DNA of 64,000 bases from contig JAPZRO010000004.1 in the NCBI GenBank assembly GCA_027531395.1, positions 1-64,000 on the forward strand, given 5' to 3'. Positions 36,762 through 44,489 of the stretch are shown in pieces. Below the pieces are notes generated by a model that saw nothing but the letters and a program-made list of their open reading frames with translations, had not been told where the DNA came from and did no database searches. A program made the translations under genes and the position numbers. Within the stretch, counting starts at the first letter, position 1. The number at the start of each line of letters is the position of its first letter. Origin of the DNA: Porphyrobacter sp. (GTDB lineage: Bacteria; Pseudomonadota; Alphaproteobacteria; Sphingomonadales; Sphingomonadaceae).

Positions 36762-37359
36762 CGCGCGCCTGCGCCCGCTGATCGATCCGCCGCTCAACGC
36801 CGCGGGCCGCGTGCTGGCGGGGCTGGGCGTCACCGCCAACGGGCTCACCTTCACCGGCCTTGCGCTGGGGCTGGCGGGCGCGGCGGCGATCGCTTTCGGC
36901 CAGATCGGCTGGGGGCTGGCGCTGATCATCGCCAACCGGCTGCTCGACGGGCTCGATGGCGCGGTGGCGCGGGTGCGCGGGCCGTCCGATCTCGGCGGCT
37001 ATTTCGACATCGTCGCGGACTTCGCTTTCTATGTCAGCGTGCCGGTGGGCTTCGGGGTGCTCGGCGCGGCCAACCAGCTGCCCGCGCTGGTGCTGGTCGC
37101 CAGCTTCGTGCTGACCGGGGTGAGCTTCCTCGCCTTTGCTGTGATCGCGGGCAAGCGCGGGGCCACCACCGAGGCGCACGGGAAGAAGAGCTTCTTCTAT
37201 TCGACCGGCCTTGCCGAAGGCACCGAGACCATCGCCGTGTTCATCGCCATGTGCCTGTGGCCCGCATGGTTCCCTGCGCTCGCCTATGCCTATGCGGCGC
37301 TCTGCATGCTGACCGTGTTCCAGCGCAGTGCGATGGCGGTGTCAGACTTCCGGGATTAA
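36754..37359 (+). CDS. CDP-alcohol phosphatidyltransferase family protein
   Basis: A 201-residue integral membrane enzyme with the diagnostic D-G-x2-A-R-x8-G-x3-D-x3-D motif (DGAVARVRGPSDLGGYFDIVAD, split across about residues 68-92). Family members transfer a phosphatidyl or phospho-alcohol group from CDP to an alcohol in lipid synthesis. It could make an unusual phospholipid head group, since no synthase context is nearby. Its stop codon overlaps that of the convergent DUF1499 gene. Confidence 0.88.
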   Translation: MLDARLRPLIDPPLNAAGRVLAGLGVTANGLTFTGLALGLAGAAAIAFGQIGWGLALIIANRLLDGLDGAVARVRGPSDLGGYFDIVADFAFYVSVPVGFGVLGAANQLPALVLVASFVLTGVSFLAFAVIAGKRGATTEAHGKKSFFYSTGLAEGTETIAVFIAMCLWPAWFPALAYAYAALCMLTVFQRSAMAVSDFRD

Positions 37360-38183
37360 CGGCTCGCCGCCCCGAGCAGCGTTTCGGTGCGCTGGCGCAG
37401 TTCCACGATCCGCGCGGTGTTGGCGCCGAGATCGCTCTGGCCGACCCGGCTGACCGAGCGGAAGTCGATCTGCTGTTCGCCGATGCGGGCGACGACATCG
37501 TCCTTGAAGCCGAACCAGAAGGTCTCGGCCACGCCTTCGACCGTGCCGGCGGCCTCGTCTTTGCGGATGTCGGTGAGGCCCATCTGCGCCATCGCCGCCG
37601 CGACTGCCGCGACGCCCTCTTCCTTGCTCGCGCCGCCCAATGGCAGCGGGGCCGGGCGATCCTTGCGGTCGGTGATGATCTGCGCGTGGCTCTTCACCGC
37701 GAGTTCGGGCGGGATGCCTTCCTTGAACACCTCGATCTTGCCGAGCGGGGTCTGGTAGTCGGCGAGCGGATTGGCCCCCGCCGCCTCACGTGCGGCCAGC
37801 GTCTCGGCGGAAAAGGCGGGGGGATTGCCGGTGTCGGTCGAGATGTCGTGGATCGGATTGTCCGCCGCCTTGCTGCCCGCCGCCATGAACAGCACGAAGG
37901 CCACCCCCGGCACCAGCAGGCCGAGGATCGCGGTCGCGAGCAAGCCGTTGCTGCGCGGCTTGGCGCGCGCGGCGATGATCAACGAGACGAGCGCGGCCAC
38001 GCCCGTGATGCCCAGCAGGATCACCCCGCCGCCCAGCGTCAGCGCGAGCAGGCCGGTCATCCAGCCCCAGATCCCGAACTTGGTGCCGAGCGCGGCGACC
38101 GCGAAATAGAGCGGCATGAACGCCAGCAGGGCGAGGACGAGCTTGGTGTGCCAGGGCAGGTTTTTGATCATAATGGTCGCCAT
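37356..38183 (-). CDS. DUF1499 membrane protein
   Basis: A 275-residue protein with three N-terminal membrane helices (about residues 15-110) and a soluble C-terminal domain. That domain carries the DUF1499 closing motif IDFRSVSRVGQSDLGANTARI and a preceding GFKDDVVARI. The function of DUF1499 is unknown. I chose the ATG at 38183; codons at 38210 and 38171 also fit. Confidence 0.8.
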   Translation of the reverse strand: MATIMIKNLPWHTKLVLALLAFMPLYFAVAALGTKFGIWGWMTGLLALTLGGGVILLGITGVAALVSLIIAARAKPRSNGLLATAILGLLVPGVAFVLFMAAGSKAADNPIHDISTDTGNPPAFSAETLAAREAAGANPLADYQTPLGKIEVFKEGIPPELAVKSHAQIITDRKDRPAPLPLGGASKEEGVAAVAAAMAQMGLTDIRKDEAAGTVEGVAETFWFGFKDDVVARIGEQQIDFRSVSRVGQSDLGANTARIVELRQRTETLLGAASR

Positions 38184-38396
38184 GTTTAGCGCGCGCTCAG
38201 GCCAGCGCAATCATGCGATTGTGACAGCATATTGCCGGCCGCGGGAAACCCTTTCGCACTTTTGCGTTTGGCCCTTACGGCAATGGGAGGGGCAAGGCGT
38301 GGGGATCATGCCGAAGTCCTGCTTTTCTTGGCCGAAAAACTGGGTTAAGGCCCCCCGGGATGCGGGAGGACTTAGTTGTTCAGAGGACAAACGACC

Positions 38397-38897
38397 ATGA
38401 AGCGTAATTTCCTGATGGGTGCGGCCGCGCTGGCGGGCCTGATGACTCTTTCGGCTTGCGGCGGCGGTGCGGGCAGCGATGCCAACGCTCCGGCTCCGGA
38501 AGCCACCGAAGCGGCTCCGGCTGCTGAACCGGCTGCCACCGAAGCGGCTGCTCCGGCTCCGGCTGCGGGCGCCGAATACGCCAGCTTCACCACCGACGCC
38601 GCTGCTGGCGAGAAGGTGTTCGCGCTCTGCCGTTCGTGCCACGTGCTCGACGAAGGCGTGAACCGCGTCGGCCCGTCGCTGCACAAGGTCGTCGGCCGCA
38701 AGTCGGGCTCGGTTGCCGGCTTCGCCTATTCGGACGCCAACAAGAACAGCGGCGTGACCTGGACCACCGACGTGCTGTTCAAGTACCTCGAAGATCCCAA
38801 GGGCTTCATGCCGGGCACCAAGATGGCCTTCCCGGGCATCAAGGACGCGCAGGACCGTGCGAACCTGGTGGCCTATCTCGAAAGCCAGTCGAAGTAA
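38397..38897 (+). CDS. Lipoprotein cytochrome c, mitochondrial/c2 type
   Basis: A 166-residue class I cytochrome c. It has a lipobox (LSAC, Cys21), then a flexible Ala/Pro/Glu linker (about 22-58) and the haem domain: CRSCH (C78, C81, H82) and the distal ligand M143 in PGTKMAF. The GTKMAF motif is that of cytochrome c2 and mitochondrial cytochrome c. It would be tethered to a membrane by lipid rather than soluble, like the anchored cytochrome cy of Rhodobacter. It could link cytochrome bc1 to an oxidase or to the photosynthetic reaction centre encoded nearby; that is inference. Confidence 0.88.
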   Translation: MKRNFLMGAAALAGLMTLSACGGGAGSDANAPAPEATEAAPAAEPAATEAAAPAPAAGAEYASFTTDAAAGEKVFALCRSCHVLDEGVNRVGPSLHKVVGRKSGSVAGFAYSDANKNSGVTWTTDVLFKYLEDPKGFMPGTKMAFPGIKDAQDRANLVAYLESQSK

Positions 38898-38924
38898 GAC
38901 TGACGCTTTCTGGCGACAGAAAAC

Positions 38925-38956
38925 GGGGCGGCGCGGGCAACCACGCCGCCCTTTTT
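38925..38956 (+). terminator. Rho-independent terminator after cytochrome c
   Basis: GGGCGGCG (38926-38933) pairs with CGCCGCCC (38944-38951), followed directly by TTTTT. It is 28 bases past the cytochrome stop and 12 bases before the convergent halogenase stop. Confidence 0.88.
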
Positions 38957-38967
38957 CGTTTCCGCTT

Positions 38968-40491
38968 TCAGGCCGCCGCGTCGAGCGCTGCGGCGGGGCA
39001 GTGGCGCGCGAGGTAGTCCTCGTGGGTCGGAAGGCTCGCGACGCTGCGCTCGATGATGGTGCGCAAGGAGGCGAGGAATTCGCCGAGCTGCGCCTCGCTC
39101 ATCTGGTCGGCCATCGGATCGTAATCGGCCGGGACGACGCCCTGTCCCAGCATCACCTGCACCCAGCTCGCTTCCTTGAACAGATCATCGACATCGCGCC
39201 CGACCCGGCCCGAGGCGGCGAACAGCGCGCGCTTGTGGGTGAGGCTGTCGGGCACCTCCATGTGCTTGCAATAGCGCCAGAACTCCGTGTCCTCGCGGGC
39301 GGTCTGGTGATAGTGCAGGATCAGGAAGTCGCGGATCTGCGCGAACTCCGCAGCGCAGCGCCGGTTGTATTCGGCGCGCATGGTCGCCGCATCGCCCCCG
39401 CGTGGGAAAAGCTGGATCAGCCGGCTGACATGCGACTGGATCAGGTGGATCGAGGTCGATTCGAGCGGCTCCAGAAACCCGCTCGACAACCCGATGGCCG
39501 CACAGTTGTGCGCCCAGAAGGCCTCGCGCCGTCCGGTGGTGAAGCGGATCGGGCGCGGATCGCCCAAGGCCTTGGTGTCGAGTCCCGCCATCAGCGTGTC
39601 GGCCGCGTCCCCATCGGAGATGAAGCCGGAGGAATAGACGTGGCCATTGCCGGTGCGGTGCTGGAGCGGGATGCGCCACTGCCAGCCGGCGCTCTTCGCC
39701 GTGGCGCGGGTATAGGGGACGAGGGTCGGCAGGCGCTCGCTCGGCACGGCCAGCGCGCGGTCGCAGGGGAGCCACTTGGACCAGTCCTCGTAGCCCACCC
39801 CCAGCGTCTCGCCGAGCAGCAGCGCACGAAAGCCGGTGCAGTCGATGAAGAAATCGCCCGCCACCTGCTTGCCGCCTTTGAGCGTGATCGACCGGATGTC
39901 GCCGCTCTCCCCGTCGCGCTGGACGCTCTCGACGATCCCTTCGGTCCGCGTGACCCCGCGCCCTTCGGCATAGGCGCGCAGGAACAGGGCATAGCGGCTG
40001 GCATCGAAGTGATAGGCATAGGCGAGGCCCGTCATGCCGGTGTTGCCGACCTTGTCGAGCTTGCCGAAGCGCGCCTGATCGGCGGCCAGCTGATGCAGCG
40101 ACCAGTGCCACAGGCTCCTGGTCTCCGGCCCGCTTCCGGCGCTGCGCTTCCAGTAATGGTGGAAGGCGACATTGCCGAGGTTCAGCCCGGTATCGCCGAA
40201 AGTGTGGAGATAGCGGCTGCCGAGCCGGCCCCAGTCGACGAACTCGATCCCGAGCTTGAAGGTCCCCGAGGTCGCCTTGAGGAATTCATGCTCGTCGAGC
40301 CCGAGGATCGCGTTCAACCGGATGATCTGCGGGATGGTCGCCTCGCCGACGCCGACCGTGCCGATCGCCTCGCTCTCGACCAGCTCGATCTCGAGGCGCT
40401 GCCCCAGCAGCCGCGCAAAGGCCGCCGCGGTGATCCATCCCGCGGTACCGCCGCCGACGATCACCAGTTTCCTGACCTCAGGCCTGTCCAT
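38968..40491 (-). CDS. Tryptophan-halogenase-like flavoprotein 1
   Basis: A 507-residue member of the flavin-dependent halogenase family. It has the FAD motif VIVGGGTAGWITA, GVGEATIP, K79 (FKLGIEFVDW) at the position of the catalytic lysine of PrnA, the halogenase signature WQWRIP (W270/W272) and the glutamate of FLEPLEST (E344). All residues needed for HOCl/chloramine chemistry are therefore present. The family normally chlorinates or brominates indole or aryl substrates using FADH2 from a partner reductase; none is adjacent. It lies 20 bases behind the DUF6445 gene. Members in glucan-use loci have no known substrate. Confidence 0.88.
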   Translation of the reverse strand: MDRPEVRKLVIVGGGTAGWITAAAFARLLGQRLEIELVESEAIGTVGVGEATIPQIIRLNAILGLDEHEFLKATSGTFKLGIEFVDWGRLGSRYLHTFGDTGLNLGNVAFHHYWKRSAGSGPETRSLWHWSLHQLAADQARFGKLDKVGNTGMTGLAYAYHFDASRYALFLRAYAEGRGVTRTEGIVESVQRDGESGDIRSITLKGGKQVAGDFFIDCTGFRALLLGETLGVGYEDWSKWLPCDRALAVPSERLPTLVPYTRATAKSAGWQWRIPLQHRTGNGHVYSSGFISDGDAADTLMAGLDTKALGDPRPIRFTTGRREAFWAHNCAAIGLSSGFLEPLESTSIHLIQSHVSRLIQLFPRGGDAATMRAEYNRRCAAEFAQIRDFLILHYHQTAREDTEFWRYCKHMEVPDSLTHKRALFAASGRVGRDVDDLFKEASWVQVMLGQGVVPADYDPMADQMSEAQLGEFLASLRTIIERSVASLPTHEDYLARHCPAAALDAAA

Positions 40492-40511
40492 ACCTACGTC
40501 CCTTGCATCTG

Positions 40512-41246
40512 TCAGTCCGCCGCCGGGCGGAAGAAGGCGTTGATCGTCAGCCGGCCCGCACGCGGGTCGGCGACAAGCGGCGCGGCATTGTCGATCACTC
40601 CGCTATGGAGGATGTTGCCGCGGTAGAAGATCGCAGAATTGAAGTCGCCGGGCACGGCATGGATGCGCTCGAAATGCGGCGCGCCGTCGGTGGTGTAGGC
40701 CGCCGGCGGCAGGCCGGTGCGCGCGACATCGGCCTGGAGCGCTGCGGCATAGTGCGGGTAGTCCTCGGCAGTGAGCGACTCCAGACCGGTCGAGCGGTGG
40801 CGGAAGAAGGCCGTGCCGCCGTGACCGGTGCGATGGAGATAGAGCATCATCGCGATCTGGTGCGGATCGGTGCCGTCGACATGCGGCAGGCGCTGGATCG
40901 GCGCGAGCGCGGCGGGCGGGGTGGTCACGATCGAGTACCACGCCTGCATCTCCCAGCGCGTGGGCTCCTGCGCAAACCATTGATTGAGCAGCGGTGCGAG
41001 CGCTTCCAGCAGGTAGGCGCAGACCGCCGGATCGAGCGGCGCGCGCACTCCGGGATATTGCGGCGTGATTCTTGCAAAATTTTGCAAAACGGCTTGCGAA
41101 ATCGCCTGTTCGGGCTCGGCAAGAAGCCCATCGACCGCCACAATACGATGATTTTGCGATGAAAAATGCGAAATGACGGGATTGTCGGCGGCCAAGGCCC
41201 ATCCGGGCGGCGCTGTCGGGGCGCGCGATGAGCGGGTGATGGCCAT
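40512..41246 (-). CDS. DUF6445 protein with a possible 2OG/Fe(II) site
   Basis: A 244-residue protein resembling DUF6445. It contains a potential facial triad, H122-x-D124 (LPHVDGTD) and H214 (ILHSGV), plus R232 (GRLTINAFFR) where a 2-oxoglutarate-binding arginine would sit. YPGVRAP at about residue 64 is a conserved family segment. It precedes halogenase 1 by 20 bases and is divergent from the TonB receptor. The reaction is unknown; the metal-site reading is inference from motif spacing. The ATG at 41246 is chosen; a longer frame reaches 41378. Confidence 0.7.
   Translation of the reverse strand: MAITRSSRAPTAPPGWALAADNPVISHFSSQNHRIVAVDGLLAEPEQAISQAVLQNFARITPQYPGVRAPLDPAVCAYLLEALAPLLNQWFAQEPTRWEMQAWYSIVTTPPAALAPIQRLPHVDGTDPHQIAMMLYLHRTGHGGTAFFRHRSTGLESLTAEDYPHYAAALQADVARTGLPPAAYTTDGAPHFERIHAVPGDFNSAIFYRGNILHSGVIDNAAPLVADPRAGRLTINAFFRPAAD
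41072..41087. promoter_or_regulatory. TTGCAAAA/TTTTGCAA perfect palindrome
   Basis: A 16-base perfect palindrome in the 5' part of the DUF6445 gene, in an unusually AT-rich patch. It shares the TTGCAAA half-site with the palindrome at 50721-50738 upstream of the sugar transporter and amylase operons. It is a candidate site for the LacI-type regulator or another glucan regulator, although it lies inside the coding region and lacks the CG centre of many LacI operators. Confidence 0.4.
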
Positions 41247-41618
41247 GTCGCAGAGCCTATCAAAAGCCTCGGCCGCCTCCAAGGCCAATAGGTAACCAAC
41301 TGATTGAAAGACAAATAATGACGATTTCGCGTGCGCCGGCGGCAATCCGGGGTCCGCGGCTGCCGGTCGGTTGCGCAAACCGCTCCCAGGCGACGCGCAA
41401 ACTGTGACAATCGGGCAACAAATTGTTGAAACCTGTCGTGCCGGCAGGCGCCTGGATCCGCAAAATGAGTATTAATACACGGAAAATAATAGCAATTAAG
41501 GCCTGTTCACGGGGTCCGGTGGAGAAGCGCGATTGGCGATTTACCTCGGGCCCGGAGTGCGCTATGAAAAAATCTGCAAAAGCGCACGATTGATGTCGCT
41601 TGCGGGAGGGGAGTTCTG
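41247..41618. promoter_or_regulatory. Divergent promoter region DUF6445/TonB receptor
   Basis: A 372-base gap with several dyads: CAACAA-A-TTGTTG (41416-41428), the palindrome GTATTAATAC (41469-41478) in an AT-rich stretch likely to hold the receptor promoter, and GTGCGCT/AGCGCAC arms (41557-41563/41581-41587) flanking a loop in the receptor leader. A GGGAGGGGAG ribosome-binding site precedes the receptor ATG. No small gene is supported. Confidence 0.5.
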
Positions 41619-44396
41619 ATGAAGACCATAGGGATCAAGGGTAGCGCGCGTCTGCTGTGCGGGGCTGCGACCTTTCTGGCGCTGGCTGCAGGCAGCGCTC
41701 CGGCACTGGCGCAGGATGCCGCCGATCAGCCGGTAACCACCGCCGAGGACGAGGGCGATGCCATCGTCGTCACCGGTATCCGCAGCTCGATCCAGACCTC
41801 GCTCGATGCCAAGCGCAAGGCGACTTCGATCGTCGAAGTGATCGCGGCGGAAGACATCGGCCTCCTGCCTGACCTCTCGATCGCCGACACCCTTGCGCGT
41901 CTGCCCGGCGTCACCGCCCAGCGCGTGCGCGGCCGTTCGCAGCAGATCTCGATCCGCGGCCTCGGCCCGGACTTCAGCCTCGCCCTCCTCAACGGACGCG
42001 AAGTCGTCTCGGCGGGCAACAACCGCGGCATCGAATTCGACCAGTTCCCCTCGGAACTGATCGGCTCGGGCGTGGTCTACAAGACCGGTGACGCCCAGCT
42101 CGCCGCGATCGGCATCGCCGGCGCGGTCGATCTGCGCACGGTCAAGCCGCTCGACTACAAGGGCCGCCAGATCACCGCACAGGCGACCTACACGCTCAAC
42201 GACAGCGGCTCGCTCAACCCCGATTTCGCCGATGACGGCTACCGCTTCTTCGCCTCCTACATCGACCAGAACGCCGACGGCACGCTCGGCTGGTCGCTCG
42301 GCGTCACGGTGCAGTCGATCCCGACCCAGTTCATCAGCCGCGAGCTGAAGACCAACCGGTTCCAGGTCAACCGCACGGCGGGCGGGGTGATCTACCCGGC
42401 AGACAACCCGCGTCAGGGCGTCGTCAGCCGCACCTTCGAGCGCACCTCGATCGCCGGGACGCTCCAGTTCGAGCCGACCGACAACTTCTCGCTCAACCTC
42501 GACGGCTTCTACACCGACACCAGCGACTCCGGCATCTTCCGCGGCACCGAAACCCCGATCGCTTCGTGGAGCGGCGCGCAGTTCGGCGGCGCGACCGGCA
42601 GCGGGCCCTTCGCTGACAGCGCGACCTACACCAATGTCGTGCCGATCCTGCGCACCGATACCGAGGGTTCGGAATCGGAAATCTTCGCGATCGGCGGCAA
42701 CCTCGAATGGAAGGTCACCGACAATCTCGGCTTCGTGGTCGACTACGGCTACTCGACCCTCGATCGCAACGACATCGACTACGAAAGCTATGCCGGCACC
42801 GGCCGTGCGCGTTCGGGCCGTCAGGACACCCTGACCTTCGATTTCGCGCGCGACGGCACCTACAGCATCGACGGCCTGCTCGATTACACCGATCCGGCCA
42901 ACGTGCTGCTCACCGATCCGGGTGGCTGGGGCCAGGTCGGCTTCATCAAGCAGCCGATCATCCAGGACGAGCTGCACCAGCTGCGCGCCGAAGCCTATTG
43001 GGAGTTCGACGGCGGGCTGATCGACAACATCACCTTCGGCTGGCTCTACACCGACCGCGAGAAGAACTTCGATTCCAACGAAAGCTTCCTGCGTCCCACC
43101 GCCGCCTTCGGCAACGGTCTGGCGATCCCGGCCAATGCCATTGTCGGCAGCACCAACACCCGCGGCCTCAACAACGACATTCTCGCCTATGATCCGTCGC
43201 GCTTCCTGACCGACGGCACCTATCTGGTCGAGAAGGCCACCTTCGACACCCAGTGGGTGGTCGGCGAGAAGGTGCACAACTTCTACGTGCAGGCCAATAT
43301 CGACGGCGATCTCGGCTCGGTTCCGGTGCGCGGCAATTTCGGCCTGCGCTATGCCGACACCGAACAGGAATCGACCGGCACGATCGGCGGCGGGCTGACC
43401 AACACGGTCGGCACCAGCTACGACAACTGGCTGCCGAGCATGAACCTCAGCTTCGAGATCATGCCCGACACCTTCATCCGTATCGCGGCGGCCAAGACCA
43501 TCACCCGCTCGCGGCTTGACCAGATGACGGCCAACCAGAACATCGGGTTCAACGCCCAGAGCTGTATCGACACCAACAACGATCAGCGTCCGGACCGGGT
43601 CGTCGGCTACAACCCGCCCTCGCTGGTGTGCTTCAACCTGGGCGGCGGCAACCCGCTGCTCCAGCCCTACAGCTCGACCGCCTACGACATCTCCTTCGAG
43701 AAGTATTTCTCGCCCGGCTCGGCGATCATCGTCGCCGCGTTCCACAAGGACCTGTCGGACTGGATCATCGACTTCAGCGAGCTGACCGATCTGACCCAGT
43801 CGATCGAGAACTTCGGGGCGGGTGGCATCCTGCAGACCAACCCGGAAGTGGCGGTCGGGATCTTCAACGGTCCGGTCAACTTCTCGGACGGCAAGATCAC
43901 CGGCATCGAAGGCACGGTCCGCGTGAACTTCGGCGACCTGTCGAGCGCGCTCGACGGCTTCGGCGGGTTCTACTCGATCACCTATGCCGACGCCGAGGTG
44001 CAGAACCAGAACGGCAATCCGATCGCGATCCCGGGCTATTCGGATCTCACCTGGTCGGGCGACATCTTCTACGAAAAGAACGGCTTCCGCGCGAAGCTGG
44101 CCGCCCGTCACCGCAGCGGCTTCCTGTCCGAAGTGCAGAACTTCGACGGTTCGCTGTCGGGCGCGCAGGCCCAGTCGGAAACCATTCTCGACGCGCAGAT
44201 CGGTTACACCTTCGACAAGCCGGGCAGCTTCCTCAACGGGCTCGGCATCCTGTTCGAGGTGTTCAACATGACCAACGAGCCGTTCGTCACCCAGAACGAT
44301 CTGTTCGATGCCAACGGGAACAATGTCGGTGTCTTCCCGAGCCGTCACGAGGTCTACGGGCGCACCTTCAACTTCACCCTGCGCAAGAACTTCTGA
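41619..44396 (+). CDS. TonB-dependent receptor, probably for maltodextrins
   Basis: A 925-residue outer-membrane receptor. It has a signal peptide (ends APALAQ, about residue 32), a TonB-box-like stretch (DAIVVTGIRSSIQ), a plug domain (IADTLARLPGVTAQR, ISIRGLG) and a 22-strand barrel ending in NFTLRKNF with terminal Phe. Its length and plug resemble the Caulobacter maltodextrin receptor MalA and related sugar receptors. It would bring oligosaccharides released outside the cell into the periplasm with TonB energy. It stands alone on the plus strand between two halogenase-containing minus-strand operons and ends at a strong terminator. Confidence 0.88.
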   Translation: MKTIGIKGSARLLCGAATFLALAAGSAPALAQDAADQPVTTAEDEGDAIVVTGIRSSIQTSLDAKRKATSIVEVIAAEDIGLLPDLSIADTLARLPGVTAQRVRGRSQQISIRGLGPDFSLALLNGREVVSAGNNRGIEFDQFPSELIGSGVVYKTGDAQLAAIGIAGAVDLRTVKPLDYKGRQITAQATYTLNDSGSLNPDFADDGYRFFASYIDQNADGTLGWSLGVTVQSIPTQFISRELKTNRFQVNRTAGGVIYPADNPRQGVVSRTFERTSIAGTLQFEPTDNFSLNLDGFYTDTSDSGIFRGTETPIASWSGAQFGGATGSGPFADSATYTNVVPILRTDTEGSESEIFAIGGNLEWKVTDNLGFVVDYGYSTLDRNDIDYESYAGTGRARSGRQDTLTFDFARDGTYSIDGLLDYTDPANVLLTDPGGWGQVGFIKQPIIQDELHQLRAEAYWEFDGGLIDNITFGWLYTDREKNFDSNESFLRPTAAFGNGLAIPANAIVGSTNTRGLNNDILAYDPSRFLTDGTYLVEKATFDTQWVVGEKVHNFYVQANIDGDLGSVPVRGNFGLRYADTEQESTGTIGGGLTNTVGTSYDNWLPSMNLSFEIMPDTFIRIAAAKTITRSRLDQMTANQNIGFNAQSCIDTNNDQRPDRVVGYNPPSLVCFNLGGGNPLLQPYSSTAYDISFEKYFSPGSAIIVAAFHKDLSDWIIDFSELTDLTQSIENFGAGGILQTNPEVAVGIFNGPVNFSDGKITGIEGTVRVNFGDLSSALDGFGGFYSITYADAEVQNQNGNPIAIPGYSDLTWSGDIFYEKNGFRAKLAARHRSGFLSEVQNFDGSLSGAQAQSETILDAQIGYTFDKPGSFLNGLGILFEVFNMTNEPFVTQNDLFDANGNNVGVFPSRHEVYGRTFNFTLRKNF

Positions 44397-44431
44397 CACA
44401 GGCGCCCTCGGGTCGCACCAAGGGTCTCAGG

Positions 44432-44466
44432 AAGGGTCCGCCAGCAATGGCGGGCCCTTTCACTTT
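44432..44466 (+). terminator. Rho-independent terminator after the TonB receptor
   Basis: AAGGGTCCGCCA (44432-44443) pairs with TGGCGGGCCCTT (44448-44459) with one G-U pair, closed by a GCAA tetraloop and followed by a T-rich run. It ends the receptor transcript just before the convergent halogenase 2. Confidence 0.85.
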
Positions 44467-44489
44467 GTGTCCGGGAAGGAAGCGGAGGT

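Noticed and set aside
41562..44399. A 945-codon open frame antisense to the TonB receptor
   Set aside because: Its product is Val/Ala/Asp-rich with no domain, while the plus strand encodes a full receptor with signal peptide and barrel. It is a codon-bias shadow of a GC-rich gene.
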